A stretch of DNA of 64,000 nt from CAJINA01 sp964636125. GTDB lineage: Bacteria; Desulfobacterota; Desulfobacteria; Desulfobacterales; CAJINA01. The notes beneath the pieces were generated by a model. The model was given only the letters and a program-made list of their open reading frames with translations. It made no database searches and had not been told where the DNA came from. The position numbers and the translations under genes were made by a program. Shown one piece after another: positions 17,700 through 25,581 of this stretch; the first letter of the stretch is position 1; every line of letters starts with the position of its first letter. Location of the stretch: contig CAZWPX010000026.1 of the NCBI GenBank assembly GCA_964636125.1, forward strand, positions 1 through 64,000, read 5' to 3'.

Positions 17700-18938
17700 T
17701 TAGTATGCTGTTACTGCGTACCCTTCATGATCCACAACCGAAGGTTCGGCGTAGATCTGCGCGTTAATATGCGAAGCCAATTGCCCGTCACCTGCGACAA
17801 TATAATTACTTGATTTCGAAAGAATTAAACTGGTCATCTCCTTATAAAGACACGTCCGGGGATCCTGGACAATGGCGAGCCCGCCGTTGCGGGTAATCTC
17901 ACGCAGCCCCTCCTCCCCGTCGCTGCCCATGCCGGATAACACCACCCCGGTGGTCTGGGGGCCGAATACTTCGGCGGCGGAAAACATCAACATGTTGATC
18001 GACCCCCGCTGGGATTCAAAAGGAGCGGACTCAACCCGTAAAAAGGGTCGACTGCCTACCTGCGCGACCGTTATGTATTCCCCTGCGGCCGCGATGTGGC
18101 ACTCCCCGCAGCGCAGCGGCACCCCATTTTTCGCCCGGCGGACGTGTACACTGCTCAGGCGGTCCAGGTAGGTCGTGAAATCATCAACATGCTGGGCATC
18201 CGCATAGAGCATAATCAGGAAGGCGGCTGTGGTATCCGCACTCATGCGCGGCACCGCCTTCAAAAGCCCGCCAAAGCCGCCCTCGGCCGCCCCGATGGTG
18301 ACGACCTGTTGACAGGTCGCCGGAGCGAACAGGTCTTGTGGCTTTCCCGTGGCAGGATTCCGGATATACCGGACCGCATCCATCCCCACATCCGAAGCCA
18401 GGGCGACTTTGCGAATAATTTCTTTGTTCTGATCATCCATACCAACCCTGGCAACCTGGGAGGGTTTGTGCATGACGTCCACCGCTCCGTACTGCAGGGC
18501 CCGGAAGGCTGCGGCAGAGCCGGCACGGGTCAGGGTACTGAACATCACCGTTGGGGTGGGCCTCAAAATCATGATGTGTTTCAACGCCGTCAGGCCATCC
18601 ATGACCGGCATGTTGATGTCAAGCGTGATAACGTCGGGCTGCAGGCGCGGTAAAAGTTCTAGGGCGACTGCGCCGTTTTCGGCTTCCCCCGCAATCTGTA
18701 TGTGCGCTGCCGGCTCAAAAATCCGGCGCACGGCCTTGCGCATCAATCCGGAGTCATCCACGATCATCACGTTAATCACCTGGTTTTCTGTAGCGGGTCC
18801 ATCAGCAGGATAGGTTTTCAGGTCTTGCTGAAGATGCAGAAACTCACCGCAAACACGACACTGAGCCTGCAAAGATGTGCCGTTCGCATCCTGCTCAATA
18901 TCGTTTTTGCCACCACATTCTTCACAAAAATAATACAT
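17700..18938 (-). CDS. cheB: CheB-like protein with N-terminal zinc ribbon, degenerate catalytic serine, copy 2
   Basis: 412 residues; AAGGA precedes the ATG. Residues 1-35 form a zinc ribbon (cysteines 5, 8, 27, 30). The receiver (about 55-178) has D61/D62 and acceptor D107 in TLDINMPVMDG. The CheB domain (about 205-400) reads IGAAEGG at the nucleophile loop, so the catalytic serine is Ala218. The histidine (H250, in AQHVDDF) and the GMGSDG aspartate are kept. Esterase activity is thus unlikely. It is the first gene after the sigma-54 promoter and ends 18 bp before the MCP start. Confidence 0.88.
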   Translation of the reverse strand: MYYFCEECGGKNDIEQDANGTSLQAQCRVCGEFLHLQQDLKTYPADGPATENQVINVMIVDDSGLMRKAVRRIFEPAAHIQIAGEAENGAVALELLPRLQPDVITLDINMPVMDGLTALKHIMILRPTPTVMFSTLTRAGSAAAFRALQYGAVDVMHKPSQVARVGMDDQNKEIIRKVALASDVGMDAVRYIRNPATGKPQDLFAPATCQQVVTIGAAEGGFGGLLKAVPRMSADTTAAFLIMLYADAQHVDDFTTYLDRLSSVHVRRAKNGVPLRCGECHIAAAGEYITVAQVGSRPFLRVESAPFESQRGSINMLMFSAAEVFGPQTTGVVLSGMGSDGEEGLREITRNGGLAIVQDPRTCLYKEMTSLILSKSSNYIVAGDGQLASHINAQIYAEPSVVDHEGYAVTAY

Positions 18939-19079
18939 ACACTGCGTCCTTAAGGATTGGGTTCGATCACTCCACTTTGTCTATGCCGCCACCCTCTGAT
19001 CGGTTTCTCCAAGCCACCTTGCTGCCGTTACCAGGCCTCCGGGCCCAACGCCCAAACACTGGCACCCGGTGACATGTAG

Positions 19080-19095
19080 AGCAACCCCTGTGCCA
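19080..19095 (-). promoter_or_regulatory. Sigma-54 (RpoN) promoter of the chemosensory operon
   Basis: Read on the minus strand the site is TGGCACAGGGGTTGCT, a full match to the consensus TGGCAC-N5-TTGCW. It lies about 140 bp upstream of the zinc-ribbon cheB-like gene and points at it. The gene just upstream encodes a sigma-54 activator with an intact GAFTGA loop, which fits direct control. Confidence 0.85.
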
Positions 19096-19238
19096 AAAAC
19101 AAAAAAATGCGCATACTATTTTTTTAGATAATCATTTCAAATGGATAAGTATTTATAACGTAGCAGGTCGTCTGGTAAAAAGCGGATGGACAGGTACCCA
19201 AAAGGGGGGGAGAATTCAGATTAAACGCACGAACTGTC

Positions 19239-19259
19239 CACTTTTTGTGAACAAAAGTG
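19239..19259. promoter_or_regulatory. Palindrome, candidate upstream activator site for the NtrC-type regulator
   Basis: Near-perfect dyad CACTTTTTGT-GA-ACAAAAGTG, about 150 bp upstream of the sigma-54 promoter. A second TGGACAG/CTGTCCA dyad (about 19187-19193 and 19234-19240) overlaps it. The distance suits an enhancer-type activator site. No T-run follows, which argues against a terminator for the regulator gene. Confidence 0.45.
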
Positions 19260-19308
19260 TGAAAACGCAGTGCTGGGCCTAAAGATGCCCCTTCTGCAAG
19301 GGCAACGG

Positions 19309-20742
19309 TCAGGTTTTGCCTATCCCATGCTTCTTCAAAAGCGTATACAACCGCGTGCGGCCAAGCCCGGAAACCTGGCAGGCGTCCTTGATGCTGTTCC
19401 CGGTCCGTTCGAGCAGGGTTTTGAAGTAAACCTTCTCGGCCCCGGTCAGCACATCTTCACGAAAGGTCTTATACGCCTGCAGGTGGGTACCGATACCTGG
19501 CAAGGGAGGCAGCGGCATAGTCTGCGGCGGCAGGGTCTGCGGCGGACCGGAATCAAGCCCCTGCACAGAGGCCCGCGCCAGGGCAATCCTGAGCTGCTCC
19601 GGCAGATGGGTGGGGAACAAAATGGGTTCCTGGTTAGCGGCCGTGATGGCACTCTCCAGCGCATTCACCAGCTCGCGTACATTCCCCGGCCAGGCGTAGT
19701 TTTTAAGGACGTCGATAAATTCAGGTGAAAAGCCCTTCTGGCTGCAGCCCAGCCGACGGGTAATGCGCCCTGTGTAAAAAAACAGCAGGGCCCCGATATC
19801 CTCGACACGCTCCCTGAGCGGGGGTATATGGATATTGATGGCCCGCAGCCGATAAAGCAGGTCCTTGCGGAACAGGCCCTGGCGGACCATGGCCTCCGGG
19901 TCCTGGTTGGTGGCGGCCACCAGCCGGAAATTGCTGGTCACCTCAACCGGGCTGCCCAGCGGCCGAAATGTTTTCTCCTGGAGAACCCGCAAAAAGGCTT
20001 TTTGCAGGGGCAGGCTCAGTTCGCACACCTCATCCAGGAACAAGGTCCCCTGGTCGGCCATTCTGATCAGGCCGCGCTTGGCATGATTCGCACCGGTGAA
20101 AGCACCTTTCTCGTGGCCGAACAGCGAGCTTTCCACCAGCGTTTCCGGAAGCGCCCCGCAATCCACCACAACCAGGCTGCGATCTTTCAGTTTACTGTTG
20201 GCGTGCAGCGTTTTGGCAAACAGCTCTTTACCGGTGCCTGTTTCACCGGTGATCAGCACGTTGGCGTCTCCGGCCGCGGCCATGGCCAGCTGTTTCAGAC
20301 TGACCTCAAAATTGACATCATTACCGATCAGCCCCTCTTTTTTCAGCACCGGCGGCGGCTGGTTAAACGCCCTGAGGTTATCCCGGTACTGGAGCACCCG
20401 GTTGATCGGCAGAATGATCTTTTTGGGAGACAACGGCTTTTGAATATAATCCCAGGCACCATTTTTAATAGCGATCTCCGCGCCATCCGGGTCTCCCAGG
20501 CCCGTCATGATGATCACCTCGGGCGAGTCCGGCATGGCCCGCAACTCCTTCAGGGCTTCGAGGCCATTGCCGTCCGGCATGTGCACGTCCAGAAAGATGA
20601 CATCATGGTCACCGCTGTGTGCTTTCTGCAGCCCTTTTTCCAGCGTCAACTCATATTCAGCTTCATGATCAATGTTTTTGATCATTTTTTCCAGCATCAG
20701 GGCAATCGCTGCGTCATCGTCAATGATCAACACTTTCGCCAT
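19309..20742 (-). CDS. NtrC-family sigma-54-dependent response regulator
   Basis: 477 residues. The receiver (1-120) has IIDDD and acceptor D52 (FLDVHMPDGNG). The AAA+ domain (about 145-380) has Walker A GETGTGKE, the sigma-54 contact loop GAFTGA, and Walker B LFLDEV, followed by the sensor arginines. A Gln/Pro-rich linker leads to a Fis-type helix-turn-helix (about 435-475, GNSIKDACQVSGLGRTRLY). It is encoded 81 bp downstream of a hybrid kinase, its probable partner, and directly upstream of the sigma-54 promoter of the chemosensory genes, its probable target. Confidence 0.95.
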   Translation of the reverse strand: MAKVLIIDDDAAIALMLEKMIKNIDHEAEYELTLEKGLQKAHSGDHDVIFLDVHMPDGNGLEALKELRAMPDSPEVIIMTGLGDPDGAEIAIKNGAWDYIQKPLSPKKIILPINRVLQYRDNLRAFNQPPPVLKKEGLIGNDVNFEVSLKQLAMAAAGDANVLITGETGTGKELFAKTLHANSKLKDRSLVVVDCGALPETLVESSLFGHEKGAFTGANHAKRGLIRMADQGTLFLDEVCELSLPLQKAFLRVLQEKTFRPLGSPVEVTSNFRLVAATNQDPEAMVRQGLFRKDLLYRLRAINIHIPPLRERVEDIGALLFFYTGRITRRLGCSQKGFSPEFIDVLKNYAWPGNVRELVNALESAITAANQEPILFPTHLPEQLRIALARASVQGLDSGPPQTLPPQTMPLPPLPGIGTHLQAYKTFREDVLTGAEKVYFKTLLERTGNSIKDACQVSGLGRTRLYTLLKKHGIGKT

Positions 20743-20822
20743 AAACGGTCTCCCCTGTAGAAGCTAATTTTCCTGGTTGGTACTGTTCCGCTGCCCGGAG
20801 GTTTCAACCGGCCGCGTTACTA

Positions 20823-22427
20823 TCACTGCGATGGTTCAAGCAGTCGGGCAACAACTCTCATCAGGCTGCGAATACCCACCGGCTTGGGCAGCAGTTCATC
20901 TATCCCGACTTCAGCCAGCCGCTCCGGTGTTGCCACATTGTTGAAACCGGTGCACAGAATAAACGGAATGTCCTCCCTGACGGCTTTGATTTTTTGGGCC
21001 AGTTCCAGACCGGTGATCCCCGGCATGGTCTGGTCGCTGATGACCAAATCATAGCGGTCAGGATCCTGCATGAACCTTGCCAACCCCGCAAGGCCATCTG
21101 TAGTGGTGTCCACGTCATAACCCAGGCGGCTGAGCGCCTTGCCCCCCACCTGAACAAGCAGTTCTTCATCATCCACCAGCAGGACACGGTATTTGCCGGG
21201 TGTGTCGGGCACGTTGCGATCGAGCGGCCTTTTTTCAGGTTTAGTGACGATCAGCGGCAGCAGCACGTGGAAGGTCGCGCCCTGGCCCGGCCAACTGTCC
21301 ACACTGATGGCCCCTGCGTGCTGTTGCACGATCCCGTGGGCGACGGCCAACCCCAGTCCGGTGCCATCTCCGGTCCCCTTGGTGGTGAAGTACGGTTCAA
21401 ACAGGCGGGACTGGATTTCCGGGGGTATGCCGTCACCGGTGTCGGAAATAGATAATTTCGCGTAGGCACCGGGCTTCAAATCCGGAAAGCGGGCGGATGT
21501 GTCAGCGCCCAGGAATTCGGTATCCAGGCTGATGCCCAGAATCCCCCCTTTAGCGCCCATGGCCTGGACAGCATTGGTGCAGAGGTTCATGGCCACCTGG
21601 TGCAGTTGGGAGACATCGGCCAGGACCGTTCCGGGCAGGGCGGCAATATTTTGCTGGATGTCGATGGTCGCCGGCAGGGTGGCCCGCAGGAACTTGGTAA
21701 CCTCTTTCAAGGTTGGGACCAGGAGCAGCGGCTGCATTTCCTGTTCGCCCTGGCGGCTGAAAATCAATATCTGTTCCACCAGGGTTTTGGCCCGGTAGGC
21801 GGCCTTGAGCAGTTCGCCGATGTTCTCCTCTATATCGCTGTCGCCCCGGGCATCAAACATTTCTATAATTTCCCCGAAACCGATTATGGCACCGAGGATA
21901 TTGTTGAAATCGTGGGCAATGCCGCCGGCCAGCGTTCCAATGGATTCCATTTTCTGTGATTGGCGCAGCTGCTCTTCCAGCTGTTTCTGCTCTGTAATGG
22001 GCAAAATCACTTCCAGGGCGGATGAAATGCGTCCGTCTTTATCCCGAATCGGTGTAGCGATGATCCGGGACCAGATGGTATTGCCCTGCGCATCCCGTCC
22101 GGTCTGCTCATGGGTAACCAGGTCTTTGCCCCTGCTGAAAACTTCCTGAACGCCGCACCCGGGACAAACATTTCCACTCTGGTTGAATAGCCGGTGGCAG
22201 GTTTTATCCTTTGAATCCCCGAAAATGTCGTGGATCGCCCGGTTGGTCCAAATCGTTTTAAAGTCCCTGGAAATTACCGCCAGGCCGACCCCAATGTTCT
22301 GGGTAACTGTTTCCAGCAGTTTGTATTCGATCAAAAAAGCGCGTTCGGCACGCTTGCGATCGGCTTCAGCTTTTTCAAAGGCCTGAACGCGTTGTTCCAA
22401 CTCTGCATAGGTAGGCTTTGCGGCCAT
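20823..22427 (-). CDS. Soluble PAS hybrid histidine kinase with receiver
   Basis: 534 residues from the ATG at 22427, preceded by AAAGGA; the open frame runs 193 codons further but that part overlaps the divergent moxR gene and has no family resemblance. An N-terminal coiled coil (about 8-35) leads to a PAS domain (about 38-148) with cysteines 77, 88 and 91 in C-x10-C-x2-C. The HisKA histidine is H172 (GGIAHDFNN). The HATPase has DTGDGI and GTGLGLA. The receiver (about 413-530) has LVDDEE and acceptor in VISDQTMPG. No membrane segment, so it senses a cytoplasmic cue, perhaps redox or metal through the cysteines (inference). The NtrC-type regulator follows. Confidence 0.92.
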   Translation of the reverse strand: MAAKPTYAELEQRVQAFEKAEADRKRAERAFLIEYKLLETVTQNIGVGLAVISRDFKTIWTNRAIHDIFGDSKDKTCHRLFNQSGNVCPGCGVQEVFSRGKDLVTHEQTGRDAQGNTIWSRIIATPIRDKDGRISSALEVILPITEQKQLEEQLRQSQKMESIGTLAGGIAHDFNNILGAIIGFGEIIEMFDARGDSDIEENIGELLKAAYRAKTLVEQILIFSRQGEQEMQPLLLVPTLKEVTKFLRATLPATIDIQQNIAALPGTVLADVSQLHQVAMNLCTNAVQAMGAKGGILGISLDTEFLGADTSARFPDLKPGAYAKLSISDTGDGIPPEIQSRLFEPYFTTKGTGDGTGLGLAVAHGIVQQHAGAISVDSWPGQGATFHVLLPLIVTKPEKRPLDRNVPDTPGKYRVLLVDDEELLVQVGGKALSRLGYDVDTTTDGLAGLARFMQDPDRYDLVISDQTMPGITGLELAQKIKAVREDIPFILCTGFNNVATPERLAEVGIDELLPKPVGIRSLMRVVARLLEPSQ

Positions 22428-22737
22428 ATAGGGTCCTTTTAACGGCACCTGCACGTCGCCGACGGGCGCACGCGGGCTTACATTTTTGTTTCCTTTCCTG
22501 CAGGCAAGTGTAACACATGAGAGCCAAAACTCAAAATCGCCCATTAAATTGGACCTGGGAGGCATCCCGGTCAACCCGCCCCGGAACGACCGCCCGGCCC
22601 GGGGTCCATTTCGTGGATTATTGCAACAAGAGGCTGTTTTCACTTGACGATTATAATTTGGACGTACTATTCCAACTCCCGGATATGGTTTCATATTCCC
22701 ATGGGCAATTTCCAATGATACAGGAGCGCGCGATTCA
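22428..22737. other. Divergent intergenic region between the hybrid kinase and moxR
   Basis: 310 bp. It must hold promoters for both directions. A weak rightward candidate is TTGACG at 22644-22649 with TACTAT at 22665-22670, but the 15-base spacing is short. No gene or strong palindrome is seen. Confidence 0.4.
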
Positions 22738-23718
22738 ATGGACATCCAAGAGATTACCGAACACATTGAAAAAGAGAGCCTGATAGTCCGCCAGATTATA
22801 GCTGAAATCGAAAAGGTCATCGTGGGGCAGACTGAACTGTTGAACCGGATGCTGATCGGCCTGCTCTGCCAGGGGCACCTGCTTCTGGAAGGCCTGCCCG
22901 GCCTGGCCAAAACCACTGCGGTCAAGACCCTGGCAACGGCCATCAACACCTCTTTTAAACGGCTCCAGTTTACGCCGGACCTGCTGCCGGCCGACATCAT
23001 CGGCACCCAGATCTACAGGCCGGACAACGGCACTTTTGAAGTCAACCAGGGCCCCATATTCAACAATATTATACTGGCCGACGAGATTAATCGGGCGCCC
23101 GCCAAGGTCCAGAGTGCGCTATTGGAAGCCATGCAGGAACACCAGGTCACGATTCGGGACACCACCTTCAGGCTGCCGGACCCCTTTCTGGTGCTGGCCA
23201 CCCAGAACCCCATCGAGCAGGAGGGCACCTACCCCCTCCCGGAGGCCCAGATAGACCGTTTCATGCTGAAACTCAAAGTGGACTACCCCTCGGCTGAAGA
23301 GGAAAAGGAGATCGTCAGGCGAACCCGCAGCGGTACGGCCCGAATCTCTCCGGGCGTAGTGGATGTCGCCGCCCTGCAATCGGCGCGGGCAGCCCTGGGA
23401 AATATCCACATGGAAGACAAAGTCGTGGATTACATCGTGCGCCTGACCCGGGCCACCCGCACGCCCGCGAACCACGGCCTGGACATCAGCCCCTTGATCA
23501 GCTACGGGGCCTCCCCCCGGGCTTCGATCTGGCTCGAGGCCGCCGCCCGGGCCCACGCCTTTGTCAACGGGAGGGGCTATGTAATCCCCCAGGATGTAAA
23601 ATCCATGGCTTCGGACGTTCTGAGACACCGGATCATTTTGAGTTACGAAGCCGAGGCCGAAGGTACAACCACAGACGATATCATCACGGTAATCATGGAA
23701 CGCGTTGAGGTCCCCTGA
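22738..23718 (+). CDS. moxR: MoxR-family AAA+ ATPase
   Basis: 326 residues, typical. Walker A is EGLPGLAKTT, Walker B is ILADEINRAPAKVQSALLEAM, sensor 1 is VLATQNPIEQEGTYPLPEAQ, and the C-terminal lid domain runs from about 215. MoxR ATPases act as chaperone-like remodelers, often activating VWA-domain proteins. Here DUF58 and two VWA genes follow directly, the classic Bat arrangement. AGGAG lies upstream of the ATG. The stop is 1 bp before the next ATG. Confidence 0.95.
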   Translation: MDIQEITEHIEKESLIVRQIIAEIEKVIVGQTELLNRMLIGLLCQGHLLLEGLPGLAKTTAVKTLATAINTSFKRLQFTPDLLPADIIGTQIYRPDNGTFEVNQGPIFNNIILADEINRAPAKVQSALLEAMQEHQVTIRDTTFRLPDPFLVLATQNPIEQEGTYPLPEAQIDRFMLKLKVDYPSAEEEKEIVRRTRSGTARISPGVVDVAALQSARAALGNIHMEDKVVDYIVRLTRATRTPANHGLDISPLISYGASPRASIWLEAAARAHAFVNGRGYVIPQDVKSMASDVLRHRIILSYEAEAEGTTTDDIITVIMERVEVP

Positions 23719-23719
23719 C

Positions 23720-24595
23720 ATGCTTTCCGATGAACAGCTGAAAAAAATTCAGCGTTTTCACTTTCGAACCCGAAAACTGGCCAGTGATCTGTTTGCCGGC
23801 CAGTATGAAAGCGCCTTCAAGGGGCAGGGCCTGGAGTTCAGCGAAGTCCGTGAATACCTTCCAGGTGATGATGTGCGCAATATTGACTGGAATGTCTCGG
23901 CCCGGTTCGGGCATCCCTTTGTCAAGGTGTTTCATGAAGAGCGCGAATTAACCGTGATGCTGTTGATAGACCTGTCCGGCTCGCATCTGTTCGGTACCCG
24001 GCAGAAATTCAAACGGGAAGTTCTGGCCGAGGTGGCCGGGATGCTGGCATTTCTGGCCATTAGAACCAATGACAAGGTCGGCGCGGTGCTGTTCAGCTCC
24101 CGGGTGGAAAAATACATCCCACCGAAGAAGGGCGCTGCCCATGTCTGGTCCCTGATCAAAGAAATTTTTACCTATACCCCCGCCGACCCGGGAACCCGGA
24201 TCAAGGCGGCCTTTGATTTTCTGAACCGCGTCGTCAAACGGCATGCCATTGTTTTTCTGGTATCCGACTGCCTGGATGAGGGATTTGATACCCCCTTACG
24301 CTTGGCCGCCCGAAAGCATGACCTGACCGTAATTCGTATTTCCGACCCGGCCGAGGAAACCCTGCCCGCGGCCGGGTTGGTCTATGTGCGCGATCCCGAA
24401 ACAGGCAAGGTGAACCTGCTGAACTTTCGCAACAAAGCCCTGCGAGCCAAATGGAACTCCCGGCGACTGGAACAGCAGGCCCGTTTAACCGACATGCTGA
24501 ACCGAACAGGGGTGGACCTGGTGGAAATAAAAACAGATGCGCCGGTAACAGACCCCCTGGTCCGGCTGTTTGATAAAAGGAAAAAACGACATTGA
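23720..24595 (+). CDS. DUF58 domain protein of the MoxR/Bat operon
   Basis: 291 residues from the ATG at 23720, with GAGG 10 bases upstream; a TTG at 23705 would overlap moxR. The conserved DUF58 entry is present (FSEVREYLPGDDVRNIDWNV), and a VWA-like fold with LLIDLSGS at the metal-site position. DUF58 proteins are regular partners of MoxR and Bat proteins; the molecular role is unknown. Cytoplasmic, no membrane segments. The stop overlaps the next start (TTGA). Confidence 0.92.
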   Translation: MLSDEQLKKIQRFHFRTRKLASDLFAGQYESAFKGQGLEFSEVREYLPGDDVRNIDWNVSARFGHPFVKVFHEERELTVMLLIDLSGSHLFGTRQKFKREVLAEVAGMLAFLAIRTNDKVGAVLFSSRVEKYIPPKKGAAHVWSLIKEIFTYTPADPGTRIKAAFDFLNRVVKRHAIVFLVSDCLDEGFDTPLRLAARKHDLTVIRISDPAEETLPAAGLVYVRDPETGKVNLLNFRNKALRAKWNSRRLEQQARLTDMLNRTGVDLVEIKTDAPVTDPLVRLFDKRKKRH

Positions 24596-25581
24596 ACCAT
24601 CTGTCACTGCACAACGCATCAACAGCGGGCCGGCGGATCACGTTCTGGCTGCCTTTGGTGCTGTCGCTCCTTTTGACCTGCCAGGCCCTGGCAGGCAGCG
24701 GCGCGGCTGCCGCCCCCCCGAGATCAGGGCCGGGGGTCGCAGTCTCCGTAGAAAAACAGACCGCCCGGGTCGGTGAGCGGCTGCGGCTGACCTTGAAGTA
24801 TAATCTGCCGGAAGGAGCCCGCCTGGATGGGGAAACGGCAATTGACGGCCTTGAATCCCTGACAGACGTGAAACAGACGGCCCGTGCGGGTGAAATCGAC
24901 CTCTACTTCCTGGTTGATTGGTTTGACACCCGCACGATAGGCCCCTTCGGGCTGCGTTTTCGGGATAAAGATGGGGCCGTACAGCGCATCGAATCCACCG
25001 CAATTTCCGTGACGGCCGAATCCAGCCTCGGGCCCAACCCGGAAGCAGCCGCCTTAAAGCCGATCCAGGATATCATAACCACGGCGTCGGCCTGGCCGCG
25101 CTACCTGCCCTGGATTGCGGCTGCCGTCTGCCTGCTCACCTTATTATTGGTCTGCTGGCTATGGTGGTGCAAAAGAAAGCAGGCCAAAACGCGTGCACAG
25201 GCTGAAATTGAACCGCCCCACGTGCGGGCCGAACGGGAACTTGCCCATTTAGAAGCCAGCCCGCGGTTTGAACCTGGCGCGGTGAAAGCATTTTATTTTG
25301 CATTTTCAGAAATCCTGCGCCGGTACATGGAAGCCATTCGGCACTTTCCAGCGGCTGAAATGACCCTTGAAGAGATTTCCCGGTACTGCACCCAGCATCA
25401 TCAGGATCGAGACATTCTGCCGCTGCTCAGGCAGGCGGACCTCGTCAAGTTTGCCGACACAATTCCATCCGCGGAGTGCCAATCCAGCGACCTAAGCGCA
25501 GCGCGTGCCTATATCCTCCGGACCGGACCGATGCCGGCAGAAACCCCGGACATACCGGACAACCGGGAGGTCCGGACATGA
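24592..25581 (+). CDS. DUF4381-like membrane protein of the Bat operon
   Basis: 329 residues from a TTG start (AAAGGA 11 bases upstream, 4-bp overlap with the DUF58 stop). N-terminal signal/anchor at about 17-38, a ~120-residue periplasmic beta-type domain (VSVEKQTARVGERLRLTLKY), a second membrane segment at about 163-186, and a cytoplasmic helical tail (ALEEISRYC-type pattern). This matches proteins between DUF58 and the first VWA gene in many MoxR operons. The periplasmic part resembles the BatD-type domains, so it may contact BatD. Function unknown. Confidence 0.75.
   Translation: MNHLSLHNASTAGRRITFWLPLVLSLLLTCQALAGSGAAAAPPRSGPGVAVSVEKQTARVGERLRLTLKYNLPEGARLDGETAIDGLESLTDVKQTARAGEIDLYFLVDWFDTRTIGPFGLRFRDKDGAVQRIESTAISVTAESSLGPNPEAAALKPIQDIITTASAWPRYLPWIAAAVCLLTLLLVCWLWWCKRKQAKTRAQAEIEPPHVRAERELAHLEASPRFEPGAVKAFYFAFSEILRRYMEAIRHFPAAEMTLEEISRYCTQHHQDRDILPLLRQADLVKFADTIPSAECQSSDLSAARAYILRTGPMPAETPDIPDNREVRT

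Noticed and set aside
22644..22670. Strong sigma-70 promoter for moxR
   Set aside because: TTGACG and TACTAT are only 15 bases apart, so the match is weak.
22428..23006. N-terminal extension of the soluble hybrid kinase frame
   Set aside because: It overlaps the divergent moxR gene, has no family resemblance, and the ATG at 22427 has a ribosome site.
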